Source: an uncultured Polaribacter sp. (GTDB lineage: Bacteria > Bacteroidota > Bacteroidia > Flavobacteriales > Flavobacteriaceae). From it: a DNA stretch of 8,650 bases. The position numbers were made by a program, and so were the translations under genes. Below, in pieces: positions 1 to 7,011 of the stretch; position 1 is the first letter of the stretch, and each line of letters starts with the position of its first letter. The notes under the pieces were generated by a model. That model saw nothing but the letters and a program-made list of their open reading frames with translations. It was not told the origin of the DNA and did not search any database. The stretch covers positions 1 through 8,650 of the forward strand of contig CAJXAS010000072.1 in assembly GCA_913050305.1 (NCBI GenBank). Direction: 5' to 3'.

Positions 1-32
1 AGTAACAATTTTTTTAAAAATTTACTTTTCAT
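1..32 (-). CDS. Possible 5' end of a divergent gene with signal-peptide-like N-terminus (partial)
   Basis: Reading leftwards from an ATG at 32-30, ten codons and part of an eleventh are open to the window edge and encode M-K-S-K-F-L-K-K-L-L followed by Leu. This lysine-rich start running into leucines looks like the beginning of a Sec signal peptide, as in many exported Bacteroidota proteins, including TonB-dependent receptors and lipoproteins. It is divergent from lacI, a candidate promoter lies about 60 bp upstream (93-122), and a LacI-type operator lies between the two genes. Eleven residues are far too few to name a family. It could also be a chance ATG in AT-rich DNA, so existence of the gene is only moderately supported and no function is assigned. 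Confidence 0.42.
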   Translation of the reverse strand, partial: MKSKFLKKLL

Positions 33-92
33 AATTGTTATTAATTAGTTTTTGTGAATTGTGTAATTAAACAGCTTTTTTTTATTAAAAAA

Positions 93-122
93 TAAAATTA
101 TTATGCTTTTAACCTTAAACAA
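93..122 (-). promoter_or_regulatory. Candidate Bacteroidota-type promoter for the divergent leftward gene
   Basis: On the minus strand, TTG (122-120) is followed after 19 bp by TAATTTTA (100-93). The latter matches the Bacteroidota -7 consensus TAnnTTTG at all defined positions but the last. It lies about 60 bp before the putative ATG at 32. In such AT-rich DNA near matches are common, so this is weak evidence. Confidence 0.27.
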
Positions 123-181
123 TAATAATATTTTAATTTATTATTAGTTGCATATCCGTTAAAAATAGTTAAAATTTCAAC

Positions 182-195
182 CGAAAACGGTTTCG
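182..195. promoter_or_regulatory. LacI-family operator O1 (near-palindrome)
   Basis: CGAAAACGGTTTCG is a 14-bp inverted repeat around a central CG with one mismatched pair, the layout bound by LacI-family dimers. It shares CGGTTTCGTAAA (12 bases, right half plus flank) with the perfect palindrome at 7012-7025. It sits 123 bp before the lacI start codon and 149 bp before the putative leftward start codon, so it could serve autoregulation, control of the leftward gene, or both. An extra TTTCG half-site lies at 201-205, ten bases (one helical turn) after the one at 191-195. Binding by the adjacent regulator is inferred from proximity and repetition of the site. Confidence 0.8.
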
Positions 196-318
196 TAAAA
201 TTTCGATTATATAGCTAATAAGTCTTTTAAAAACCCTAAATTGCTTACTGTCTGGTAGATCTCAATTCATATGTGGTAATATTCACTCTAAACACAATTT
301 ATAAATAAATTAAAGTAT

Positions 319-1338
319 ATGTCTAAAGTTAGTTTAACTAAGATTTCTGAAATTTTAGGAATGTCGAAATCTACCGTTTCCAAAGCCTTAAATAATTATG
401 CAGATGTTAGTCCTGGTACTAGAAAAAAGGTACAAGATTTAGCAAATGAGTTAAATTATAAGCCTAATATTTTTGCTCAAAACTTACGAAGTCAAGAATC
501 TAAAATAATAGGACTTTTAATGCCTGAAATAGTACATTATTTTTTTTCTACGATTATTAGCGGTGTTGCAGAAACAGCAGAAAAGTATGGATATTCTGTA
601 ATTGTTGCACAGACTAAAGACGATTATAAGAATGAAATAAAGCAGTTAGAACTTTTATTAGACAAAAATGTAGATGGTATTCTATTATCACTTGCAGATG
701 ATACAATTCATTTCAATCATGTTAAAGATGTTATTAATCAGGGTGTTCCTTTTGTATTGTTTGACAGAACATCTAAGCTTATAGATTGTAATAAAGTGGT
801 AATAGACGATGTAAAGGCAGCGCAAATGGCTACGCAACACTTAATAGATATTGGTTGTAAGAAAATTGCAATTATTAGAAACCAGTTAAAATCTCAAGGA
901 ACCATAGACAGACATAAAGGCTTTAAAAAAGCACTTTTAGAAAACGGGATGGTCTATGATAAATCGATAGACTTTGAAGGGCGAGACTTTTCTTTTAGCG
1001 CAGGAAAAATAGCTGGGAATAAAATTTGTGAGAGTCATAAAGATGTAGACGGTATTTTTGCTCTTACAGATTTAATGGCAATTGGCGCTTTGGAGGCTTT
1101 AAAAGAACATAATGTAGCCGTTCCGGATCAAGTTTCTGTAATTGGATTTAGTAATTGGTTTTTAACACAGATTACTACGCCCCACTTATCTACAGTAGAT
1201 CAGCCAGGTTTTGAAATTGGAAAAGCAGCTTTTAATTTATTGTATCAAGAAATTCAAAATAAAAAAAACAACGTTAAAGAGGCTTCTAAAACAATTGTAA
1301 TTCCAACCACTGTTATTTCTAGAGACTCTACTAAATAA
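319..1338 (+). CDS. LacI-family transcriptional regulator
   Basis: A full-length 339-residue LacI/GalR-family regulator. The N-terminal helix-turn-helix (about residues 5-27, with KISEILGMSKSTVSKALN) is followed by the hinge around 48-58 (YKPNIFAQNLRS), which normally inserts into the minor groove at the operator centre. Residues about 62-335 form the periplasmic-binding-protein-like effector domain, with family landmarks IIGLLMPE (63-70), VLFDR (146-150), FALTDLMAIGAL (247-258), VIGFSN (274-279) and STVDQP (291-296). The start is the first ATG in frame and gives a canonical N-terminus. The gene converges on the DUF1080 gene with only 13 bp between the two stop codons. The repeated palindrome at 182-195 and 7012-7025 suggests that it controls itself and the adjacent catabolic genes. 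The effector is unknown; a pathway sugar or keto-sugar is a guess. Family assignment is very secure. Confidence 0.96.
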   Translation: MSKVSLTKISEILGMSKSTVSKALNNYADVSPGTRKKVQDLANELNYKPNIFAQNLRSQESKIIGLLMPEIVHYFFSTIISGVAETAEKYGYSVIVAQTKDDYKNEIKQLELLLDKNVDGILLSLADDTIHFNHVKDVINQGVPFVLFDRTSKLIDCNKVVIDDVKAAQMATQHLIDIGCKKIAIIRNQLKSQGTIDRHKGFKKALLENGMVYDKSIDFEGRDFSFSAGKIAGNKICESHKDVDGIFALTDLMAIGALEALKEHNVAVPDQVSVIGFSNWFLTQITTPHLSTVDQPGFEIGKAAFNLLYQEIQNKKNNVKEASKTIVIPTTVISRDSTK

Positions 1339-1351
1339 AGCTTTTTTTTTA

Positions 1352-2137
1352 TTATAGTTCTCTTATCCAAATATTCCGATAACTTACACCACTTTTGTCT
1401 CCGTGATCTTGTAGTTTTATGGGTGCTTTTCCGTGCGCATTATTTTTGGGCCAACCTATATATTCTGTAGTTCCTATGATAGTAAAATGATCTTGAATTA
1501 AAACACCATTGTGTAATACGGTAATAGTGGCTTTTTTTGAAACATTTCCTTTTGCGTCAAAGTTTGGTGCATGATAAATAATATCGTAAGAATTCCAATT
1601 ACCAGTTTCTGAAGATGCCTTTACTAAAGGGATGGCTTGCTTATAAACAGACCCTACTTGCCCGTTTACATAAGTATCATTATTATTGTTATCTAAAATC
1701 TGTACTTCGTATCTGTTTTGTAAAAAAACACCGCTATTGCTTCTATTTTGGCCGTTTGCTCTAATTTCTTTAGATGAGCGCCATTCTAAATGTAATTGCA
1801 CAGAACCAAAGTTTTTTTTGGTTTGTATATCACCTGTTTTGTCTTTAACACTCATGCTTTTATCACTATTTAAAATCCAGTTTACAGCGGTAGAATCTGC
1901 GGACGAAGTCCATTCATTAAAGTTATTTCCATTAAAAAGTACAATGGCATCCGAAGGAATTTTGTTGGCACCTTCCACTGAAACAATAGATGGTTTTGGT
2001 TCCCAAATTTCTGTTGCTGCTGGTTTTGTAGGTTCCTCTTGTATTTCTTCTACAAGTATTAATTTATTTTGTTTTGTATTTTTTTGACAAGCAAATAAAC
2101 TTATGCATAGGCAAAAAAGCACTAGTGTGTTTTTCAT
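1352..2137 (-). CDS. DUF1080 / 3-keto-disaccharide hydrolase-family lipoprotein
   Basis: This 261-residue protein has a lipoprotein signal peptide with lipobox L-F-A-C (Cys17). A 40-50-residue linker rich in Glu, Pro and Lys follows, then a DUF1080 domain (PF06439, concanavalin-like beta-sandwich) over about residues 62-261. Family landmarks are IVLFNGNNFNEW (65-76), NSGVFLQ (134-140), YEVQILD (143-149), LQDHGD (242-247) and the terminal YRNIWIREL (253-261). An in-frame ATG at 2185 would add 16 residues, but the ATG at 2137 places Met-Lys directly before the hydrophobic core, so it is chosen. Known family members act on 3-keto-glycosides by hydrolysis or by 1,2-elimination/hydration. The residues after Cys17 (QKNTKQ) lack the acidic surface-export signal known in Bacteroidota lipoproteins, so a periplasm-facing location is more likely. 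It is last in the operon, 61 bp after the TIM-barrel gene. The exact reaction and substrate are not determinable here. Confidence 0.9.
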   Translation of the reverse strand: MKNTLVLFCLCISLFACQKNTKQNKLILVEEIQEEPTKPAATEIWEPKPSIVSVEGANKIPSDAIVLFNGNNFNEWTSSADSTAVNWILNSDKSMSVKDKTGDIQTKKNFGSVQLHLEWRSSKEIRANGQNRSNSGVFLQNRYEVQILDNNNNDTYVNGQVGSVYKQAIPLVKASSETGNWNSYDIIYHAPNFDAKGNVSKKATITVLHNGVLIQDHFTIIGTTEYIGWPKNNAHGKAPIKLQDHGDKSGVSYRNIWIREL

Positions 2138-2198
2138 GTTTTTAAGGTAATAAAATGGCAAACATTCGTGACTTTTAATTAACAATTTTTACTTCAAC

Positions 2199-3254
2199 TT
2201 AGATTCCTAAAATTCTCCTCAATTCCTCTTTATTTGTATTGGTACCCCCTGCAAAGTCATCAAATCTTTTTGTAGTAGTTTCTATAATATGGCTATTTAT
2301 AAAAGCCACACCTTCTTTTGCACCTTGTTCCGGACTTTTAACAACACATTCCCATTCTAAAACAGCCCAAACATCACAACCATATTCTGTTAATTTAGAA
2401 AAGACAGTTTTAAAATCTACTTGGCCATCTCCAGGAGACCTGTAACGACCTGCTCTATTTTTCCAATCGTTATAACCTCCAAACATTCCTTTTTTTCCTG
2501 TAGGATGAAATTCGGCATCCTTCACATGAAATGCCTTTATAAATTGATGATAATGCTCTATGTATTTTATATAATCTAATTGCTGCAGCACAAAGTGCGA
2601 AGGATCATATAAAATATTTACACGTTTATGATTGCCAGTAGCTTCTAAAAAACGTTCAAAAGTATCACCATCGTGAATATCTTCTACGGGGTGAACCTCG
2701 TAACAAACATCTACACCATTTTCATCAAAAGTATTTAAAATAGGCACCCATCTGTCTGCTAATTCTCTAAAGCCCGTTTCCACCAGTCCTTTAGGTTGCT
2801 GCGGCCACGGATGCATTACTGGCCAAAGTAAAGAACCCGAAAATGTAGCGTGTGTATTTAAACCCAATCTTCTACTAACAATGCTCGCTTTTTGCATTTG
2901 ATCTACCGCCCAAGCAGTTCTTTGTTTTGGTTTTCCTTTTAATTCTTTCGGTACAAAAACATCAAACATAATATCATGTGCTGGGTGCACCGCTACTAAT
3001 TGTCCTTGTATATGTGTGGAGAGTTCTGTGATTTCTAGTCCGTAAGCATTTATTTTTCCCTTAAACTCATCACAATACGTTTGGCTGGTAGCAGCAATAT
3101 CTAAATCGATGATACTTTTGTCTAAAGTAGGAATTTGTATGCCTTTATAACCCAAATTGCTTGCCCATTTGCACAAACCCTCTAAGGTATTAAAAGGTGC
3201 AACGTCATCCATAAATTGCGCTAGAAATATAGCAGGTCCTTTTATTGTTTTCAT
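2199..3254 (-). CDS. Cytoplasmic sugar phosphate isomerase/epimerase-family TIM barrel
   Basis: A 351-residue xylose-isomerase-like (AP-endonuclease-2 superfamily) TIM barrel without a signal peptide, so cytoplasmic. The usual metal quartet can be read in order: Glu186 in YEVHP, Asp217 in YDPSH, His243 in FHVKD, and Glu300 (or Glu302) in LEWEC. Thus it should bind a divalent cation and act on a hydroxy-keto sugar by enolisation, for example isomerisation, epimerisation, or elimination/hydration. Proteins of this size and style occur beside Gfo/Idh/MocA and DUF1080 genes in Bacteroidota, including, from memory, the Bacteroides thetaiotaomicron BT2156-BT2160 locus. The term 'sugar phosphate' is only a family name; a phosphorylated substrate is not implied. 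It lies 60 bp after the oxidoreductase gene and 61 bp before the DUF1080 start. The start at 3254 is the first in-frame ATG and gives a beta-strand onset typical of the family. Confidence 0.92.
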   Translation of the reverse strand: MKTIKGPAIFLAQFMDDVAPFNTLEGLCKWASNLGYKGIQIPTLDKSIIDLDIAATSQTYCDEFKGKINAYGLEITELSTHIQGQLVAVHPAHDIMFDVFVPKELKGKPKQRTAWAVDQMQKASIVSRRLGLNTHATFSGSLLWPVMHPWPQQPKGLVETGFRELADRWVPILNTFDENGVDVCYEVHPVEDIHDGDTFERFLEATGNHKRVNILYDPSHFVLQQLDYIKYIEHYHQFIKAFHVKDAEFHPTGKKGMFGGYNDWKNRAGRYRSPGDGQVDFKTVFSKLTEYGCDVWAVLEWECVVKSPEQGAKEGVAFINSHIIETTTKRFDDFAGGTNTNKEELRRILGI

Positions 3255-3314
3255 TATCGAGATTGTTAGTTTATTGGATATTTAGATTGTGCGGAATTAA
3301 TAATTTAAATTTGA

Positions 3315-4457
3315 TTAATTTTCATCAATAGTAACCCAAACATTTCCTCTTTTATGAGATGCTACGGCTTTTTCTATAAAATTCATTCCTCGAATTCCAT
3401 CTACAATCGTTGGAAATTCACCAGCATTATACGGTTCTTTGTTGATTGCTTTTGCAATACCTTTATAAATATTACCCATAGAATCAAAAATTCCTTCTGG
3501 GTGTCCAGGTGGTAGTTTTGTACCATCAAGAGACAGTTTACTATTGTACGCATGCCCTGGTTTTAAAACTTGTAGTGGTTTTCCATCTTCCATTAAATAC
3601 AAGTAATTCGGATTTTCTTGTTCCCATTTTAAACCTGCTTTTTCACCATAGACTTTTACAACAAAACTATTTTCTTCACCAGTGGCTATCTGACTTGCAC
3701 AAATAACACCTTTAACATTGTTAGAAGCTCTTAATAATATAGTACCATCTACATCCATTGGATTGTCACTATATACATGGTTTAAGTCTGCTAAAATACT
3801 TTCAATCTTAACACCAGAAATATATTCTAACATATTAAAAGAATGGGTACCAATATCGCCAATACAACAGCTAATTCCAGATTTTTTTGGATTTAAGCGC
3901 CATGTAGCCGCACGTTGTTCTTTGTTATGAATTATTGGATTGATCCAACCTTGATAATATTGTGCATCTATTTTTTGAACCTTTCCTATTTCTCCATTTA
4001 AAATCATTTCTCGCATTTGACGCACCATGGGATAGCCTGTATACGTGTACGTTACGGCGAAAACTGTTTTTGCTTTTTGTAGAGCTGCACGTAATATTTT
4101 AGCTTCTTTGTAGGTAGTCGTCATGGGTTTTTCACAAATTACATGAAAACCATTTTCCAACAAGTTATTTGCCATTTGAAAGTGCAAAAAATTAGGAGTT
4201 AAGACAGAAACTACTTGTATGCGTTTTTCTTTTGGAAGTTTTGTTTCTTCAGCAATAAACGTGTCAAAATCTTTGTAGACTCTGTTTTCATTCAATCCTA
4301 ATTTATTAGCAAAACTAATGTTGTCTTCCCATTTCGGATTAAAAACACCACCCACAATTTCATACTTATCAAACATAGAGGACGCCACTCTGTGCAGAAT
4401 ACCTACTAAAGAATCTCCACCACCACCAATAATACCTAATCTTATTTTTACACTCAT
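3315..4457 (-). CDS. Gfo/Idh/MocA-family NAD(P)-dependent oxidoreductase
   Basis: A 380-residue cytoplasmic sugar dehydrogenase/reductase. The N-terminal Rossmann fold begins with LGIIGGGGDSLVG (7-19), the dinucleotide-binding glycine-rich loop. The family motif EKP is at 109-111, with Lys110 the expected catalytic lysine. The C-terminal alpha/beta domain carries GDIGTH (200-205), where Asp201 and His205 are the usual catalytic pair. Family members interconvert sugar or inositol hydroxyls and ketones with NAD(P); in 3-keto-glycoside pathways they act as glucoside 3-dehydrogenases or as reductases of the freed 3-keto sugar. Because this cluster also has an FAD-type dehydrogenase, the reductive (last-step) role seems the better guess, but the sequence does not decide it. 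No signal peptide is present. A 187-bp gap holding an inverted repeat separates it from the upstream transporter gene; the gap to the downstream gene is 60 bp. Confidence 0.94.
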   Translation of the reverse strand: MSVKIRLGIIGGGGDSLVGILHRVASSMFDKYEIVGGVFNPKWEDNISFANKLGLNENRVYKDFDTFIAEETKLPKEKRIQVVSVLTPNFLHFQMANNLLENGFHVICEKPMTTTYKEAKILRAALQKAKTVFAVTYTYTGYPMVRQMREMILNGEIGKVQKIDAQYYQGWINPIIHNKEQRAATWRLNPKKSGISCCIGDIGTHSFNMLEYISGVKIESILADLNHVYSDNPMDVDGTILLRASNNVKGVICASQIATGEENSFVVKVYGEKAGLKWEQENPNYLYLMEDGKPLQVLKPGHAYNSKLSLDGTKLPPGHPEGIFDSMGNIYKGIAKAINKEPYNAGEFPTIVDGIRGMNFIEKAVASHKRGNVWVTIDEN

Positions 4458-4520
4458 TTTATTTTTTTCAGATCTAATTAACCCCTTTTTACTTTAGACT
4501 CTTTTATTTTTTAAAATATA

Positions 4521-4644
4521 GACACGAATTTCACGAAGAAACATGAATTTTTTATCACTTACATTTTTCGAATTAATTTTTTAGACTATAAAAAAAGTAG
4601 GCTAATTGCATTTTTAATTAGTGTAAATTCGTGCAATTGGTGTC
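4521..4644. repeat. Long imperfect inverted repeat with internal CACGAATT-like units
   Basis: The left arm (4521-4550) begins GACACGAATTTCACGAAG and the right arm (4615-4644) ends AATTCGTGCAATTGGTGTC. The reverse complement of the right arm matches the left at about 23 of 30 positions. Each arm is itself built of roughly 10-11-base units resembling CACGAATT (left arm: CACGAATTT, CACGAAGAAA, CATGAATTTT). The 64-bp centre is AT-rich. The right end touches the stop codon of the MFS gene (4645-4647) exactly. CACGAATT-type intergenic repeats are, from memory, common in flavobacterial genomes. It may form a large hairpin in the operon transcript (processing, stability or partial termination), or be a remnant of a small non-coding mobile element. 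Confidence 0.65.
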
Positions 4645-5874
4645 TTATTCTTTGTATTCAACTTTTTCATCTTTAAATAATAAAGCAAAAATAACGAATA
4701 CTCCTGCAGCAAACAAGGCAGGGAATAACCAAACGTTTTGCCAACTGTGTGAAGCATCTGCTAATATATTTGTATCTACAATTTTACCTGCTACCCAGAA
4801 ACCAACTAACATACCAATACCGTAGGTAGCCAAAGTAATTAATCCTTGTGCGGCACTTTTCACTTTATCGCCTGCTTTAGAATCGGTATAAATTTGCCCC
4901 GATACAAAAAAGAAATCATAACAAATACCATGCAATGCAATTCCTGTGATTAACATAAAAGCAAGCTCTCCAGAATTCCCGTAAGCAAACAATACATACC
5001 TAAGTACCCATGCTAACATACCAACTAATATGGTTTTTTTGAATCCAAATTTCTTAAAAAAGAAAGGTAATAACAACATAAAAACAACTTCAGAAACCTG
5101 TCCTATGGTCATTTTACCAGTCGGGTTTTCAACACCTATTTCAGATAAAAAAGGATTTGCATTTTGATAATAAAAAGCTAATGGAATACATATTAAAACA
5201 GAAGAAATAAAGAAGACTAAAAAGTTTCGGTCTTTTAATAGTTTTAAAGCATCTAATCCTAAAATACTAGAAATAGTAACCGTGTCTTCTTTGCTAATAC
5301 TTGGTGGCGTTTTAGGTAAGAAAAAACTAAAAACACCTAAAATAATAGATACAATAGCCGTCATTAAAAAAGTATTTTGCAACATTCCTGCTGCTGCATT
5401 TTCTTTAGAGTCCCAATGAAAATAGTAGCTAATTAATAAGCCCGCTAATATCCACCCAATAGTACCCCACACACGTATAAATGAAAATTCTTTTGCAGGA
5501 TCTTTCATTTGCTTAAAAGCTACCGAGTTTACCAAGGCCAATGTTGGCATATAAGCAATCATATAGCCTAAAACATATGGGTAAAAAGTAGTAAAGTCAT
5601 TTGCCTGAAACATCATGTACATTAAAATGGCACCTATAATATGTAAAACACCTAATATTTTTTCTGCATTAAAAAATCGATCTGCAATAAGACCTATAAT
5701 AAAAGGAGCAATAATTGCACCCCAAGACTGCGTAGAATAAGCCATTCCTGTTTCTGCGCCGGTTGCACTTAAGTTATTTCCCATAAAAGTACCTAAGGTT
5801 ACAAACCATGCACCCCAAATAAAGAATTCGAGAAACATCATAAAGGACAATTGAAATTGAATTGATTTTTTCAT
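4645..5874 (-). CDS. MFS transporter of the nucleoside:H+ symporter (NupG-like) type
   Basis: A 409-residue inner-membrane carrier with about twelve hydrophobic segments, roughly 9-31, 47-68, 72-90, 97-119, 134-151, 165-186, 216-236, 257-273, 279-297, 303-325, 340-360 and 380-400. The MFS loop motif appears as IGLIADRFF (60-68). Other features typical of the Bacteroidota NupG-like group are FFIWGAWFVTLGTFM (17-31), RVWGTIGWILAG (134-145) and HGICYDFFFVSGQIYTD (315-331). The name comes from the E. coli nucleoside symporter, but relatives inside sugar clusters probably import sugars or keto sugars. Here it would carry the product of periplasmic oxidation and cleavage into the cytoplasm (inference from neighbours). 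It is second in the minus-strand cluster, 77 bp after the lipoprotein isomerase gene. The start at 5874 gives the usual short basic N-terminus before the first helix. Transport class is secure; substrate is not. Confidence 0.9.
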   Translation of the reverse strand: MKKSIQFQLSFMMFLEFFIWGAWFVTLGTFMGNNLSATGAETGMAYSTQSWGAIIAPFIIGLIADRFFNAEKILGVLHIIGAILMYMMFQANDFTTFYPYVLGYMIAYMPTLALVNSVAFKQMKDPAKEFSFIRVWGTIGWILAGLLISYYFHWDSKENAAAGMLQNTFLMTAIVSIILGVFSFFLPKTPPSISKEDTVTISSILGLDALKLLKDRNFLVFFISSVLICIPLAFYYQNANPFLSEIGVENPTGKMTIGQVSEVVFMLLLPFFFKKFGFKKTILVGMLAWVLRYVLFAYGNSGELAFMLITGIALHGICYDFFFVSGQIYTDSKAGDKVKSAAQGLITLATYGIGMLVGFWVAGKIVDTNILADASHSWQNVWLFPALFAAGVFVIFALLFKDEKVEYKE

Positions 5875-5951
5875 TAAGTTGTTTTGGTTTTTTGTGTAAT
5901 TATTTAAAAAACATGAAATCGTTTATCTGCTAAATTTCTTAATGATGAAAA

Positions 5952-6926
5952 CTATTTTACATCTTTTGCTACTTTTAAAAGTAAATCTCTGGTTGCTTTT
6001 GTTCCTGCAGTTTCGTCTAAGCGACTTCCTTCATATTCTACACCAATAAAACCGGTATACCCTGCATCTTTTACAATTTGTAACATTCTTTTATAATCTA
6101 TGGTTGTTTCATTTCCGTTTGTATCAAAATCATAAGACTTTGCACTTACTGCTTTTGCCGCAGCCATCATTAAAGAGGTTCCTTTATATTTATCTGGATA
6201 CAATTCTGCACATTCACCCCATTTTTTTGCTGCATCTTTTCTTTTTGTACACCAATTTCCAAAATCTGGTAGCGTACCACAATTGGTCATATTCACGTCT
6301 GTAATTGCTTGCATTAACTTCTCTGCGTCACTAGACAACCAACCATGATTTTCACACAACACATTTATATTTTTTGTAGCTGCGTAGGTAGCTAGTTTTT
6401 GAAGGCCGTCTACAACAGATATTTTCCATATTTCTGGGTCATTTGTACCAAAGGTGTTTACGCGAATAGCGTGCGCACCTAATTTTGCAGCAGCATCGAC
6501 CCATTTTTTATGATTCTCTACAGCCGCATCTCTAATGGTTTCATCTGGGTCTGCTAAATCACCTTCATTATCAACCATAATTAAAACATTTTGCATTCCG
6601 TTTTGTGCACTCAACGTTTTCAAAGAATCAATAACAACATCAAAACCTAGTGTTTCTATTTGTTTTGCATAAATATGGTTTACATACTCTAAGCCTTGAA
6701 AACCCATTGCTTTTGACATTTTAGCAAATTTAAAAGGACTTACGCCATCTTCGTTAAATGTTTTATGTAAAGACCATTGTGCTAAAGACAATTTAAAAAA
6801 AGGTGCAGTGCTTGCTGTTTTTTCCTGCTGTACTTTCATTTTATTTTCGCCATTCTTGCAAGAAGTAGCAACAAAAAGGAGTGTGATTAGATAAAGAGAT
6901 AAATTTTTAAAAGAAGCAGTATTCAT
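5952..6926 (-). CDS. Lipoprotein TIM-barrel isomerase/epimerase (xylose isomerase-like)
   Basis: This 324-residue protein starts with a lipoprotein signal peptide: Lys7, a hydrophobic core at 9-20, and lipobox A-T-S-C with Cys23. It should therefore be anchored in the periplasm or outer membrane, unusual for an isomerase family that is mostly cytoplasmic. After a short linker, residues about 43-323 form a xylose-isomerase-like TIM barrel. Likely metal ligands are Glu192 in CENHG, Asp221 in LPDFGNW and Glu297 in GVEYEG. The usual His of the third position is not obvious: the equivalent strand reads VSAKSYDFD (260-268). With no sugar phosphate expected outside the cytoplasm, a free (keto-)sugar or glycoside substrate is more likely; epimerisation, or lyase/hydratase chemistry on 3-keto-glycosides, would fit the neighbours. 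It is first in the operon, 44 bp from the candidate promoter's -7 box, so it defines the 5' end of the transcript. Confidence 0.9.
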   Translation of the reverse strand: MNTASFKNLSLYLITLLFVATSCKNGENKMKVQQEKTASTAPFFKLSLAQWSLHKTFNEDGVSPFKFAKMSKAMGFQGLEYVNHIYAKQIETLGFDVVIDSLKTLSAQNGMQNVLIMVDNEGDLADPDETIRDAAVENHKKWVDAAAKLGAHAIRVNTFGTNDPEIWKISVVDGLQKLATYAATKNINVLCENHGWLSSDAEKLMQAITDVNMTNCGTLPDFGNWCTKRKDAAKKWGECAELYPDKYKGTSLMMAAAKAVSAKSYDFDTNGNETTIDYKRMLQIVKDAGYTGFIGVEYEGSRLDETAGTKATRDLLLKVAKDVK

Positions 6927-6970
6927 TATTTATTTGTTTAAATTTTATTAAATATATATATATTTCATTC

Positions 6971-7001
6971 ATATTTTATCATATCTTAAAATAATAACAA
7001 A
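6971..7001 (-). promoter_or_regulatory. Candidate promoter of the five-gene minus-strand operon
   Basis: On the minus strand TTTG (7001-6998) is followed after 19 bp by TAAAATAT (6978-6971). The -33 element and spacing fit the Bacteroidota promoter model well; the -7 element matches TAnnTTTG only partly. It lies about 45 bp before the start codon at 6926, and its upstream edge is 10 bp from the operator at 7012-7025. The A/T richness of the region makes the exact boxes uncertain. Confidence 0.35.
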
Positions 7002-7011
7002 GATTGCATAT

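Noticed and set aside
1259..1267. Homopolymeric A-run in the 3' part of lacI as a frameshift or slippage site
   Set aside because: The reading frame continues intact to a normal C-terminus, and such runs are expected in Lys/Asn-rich low-GC genes.
1339..1351. T-run between the convergent lacI and DUF1080 stop codons as a rho-independent terminator
   Set aside because: A nine-base T-run is present, but no GC-bearing stem precedes it on either strand; the 13-bp gap is too short to hold one. Termination signals here remain unidentified.
1686..2087. 133-residue plus-strand open frame inside the DUF1080 gene
   Set aside because: It lies antisense within a well-supported domain, shows low-complexity Leu/Ser/Phe-rich translation without recognisable motifs, and has no promoter of its own.
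4631..4825. Small plus-strand open frame over the 3' end of the MFS gene
   Set aside because: Antisense to transmembrane segments and overlapping the inverted repeat; no independent support. The other short plus-strand frames (2239-2445, 3509-3706, 3718-3930, 6104-6304) are likewise shadows.
6951..6964. Short TA repeat upstream of the lipoprotein isomerase gene
   Set aside because: It is only a few TA units in an AT-rich leader, close to what composition predicts; phase variation is not supported.
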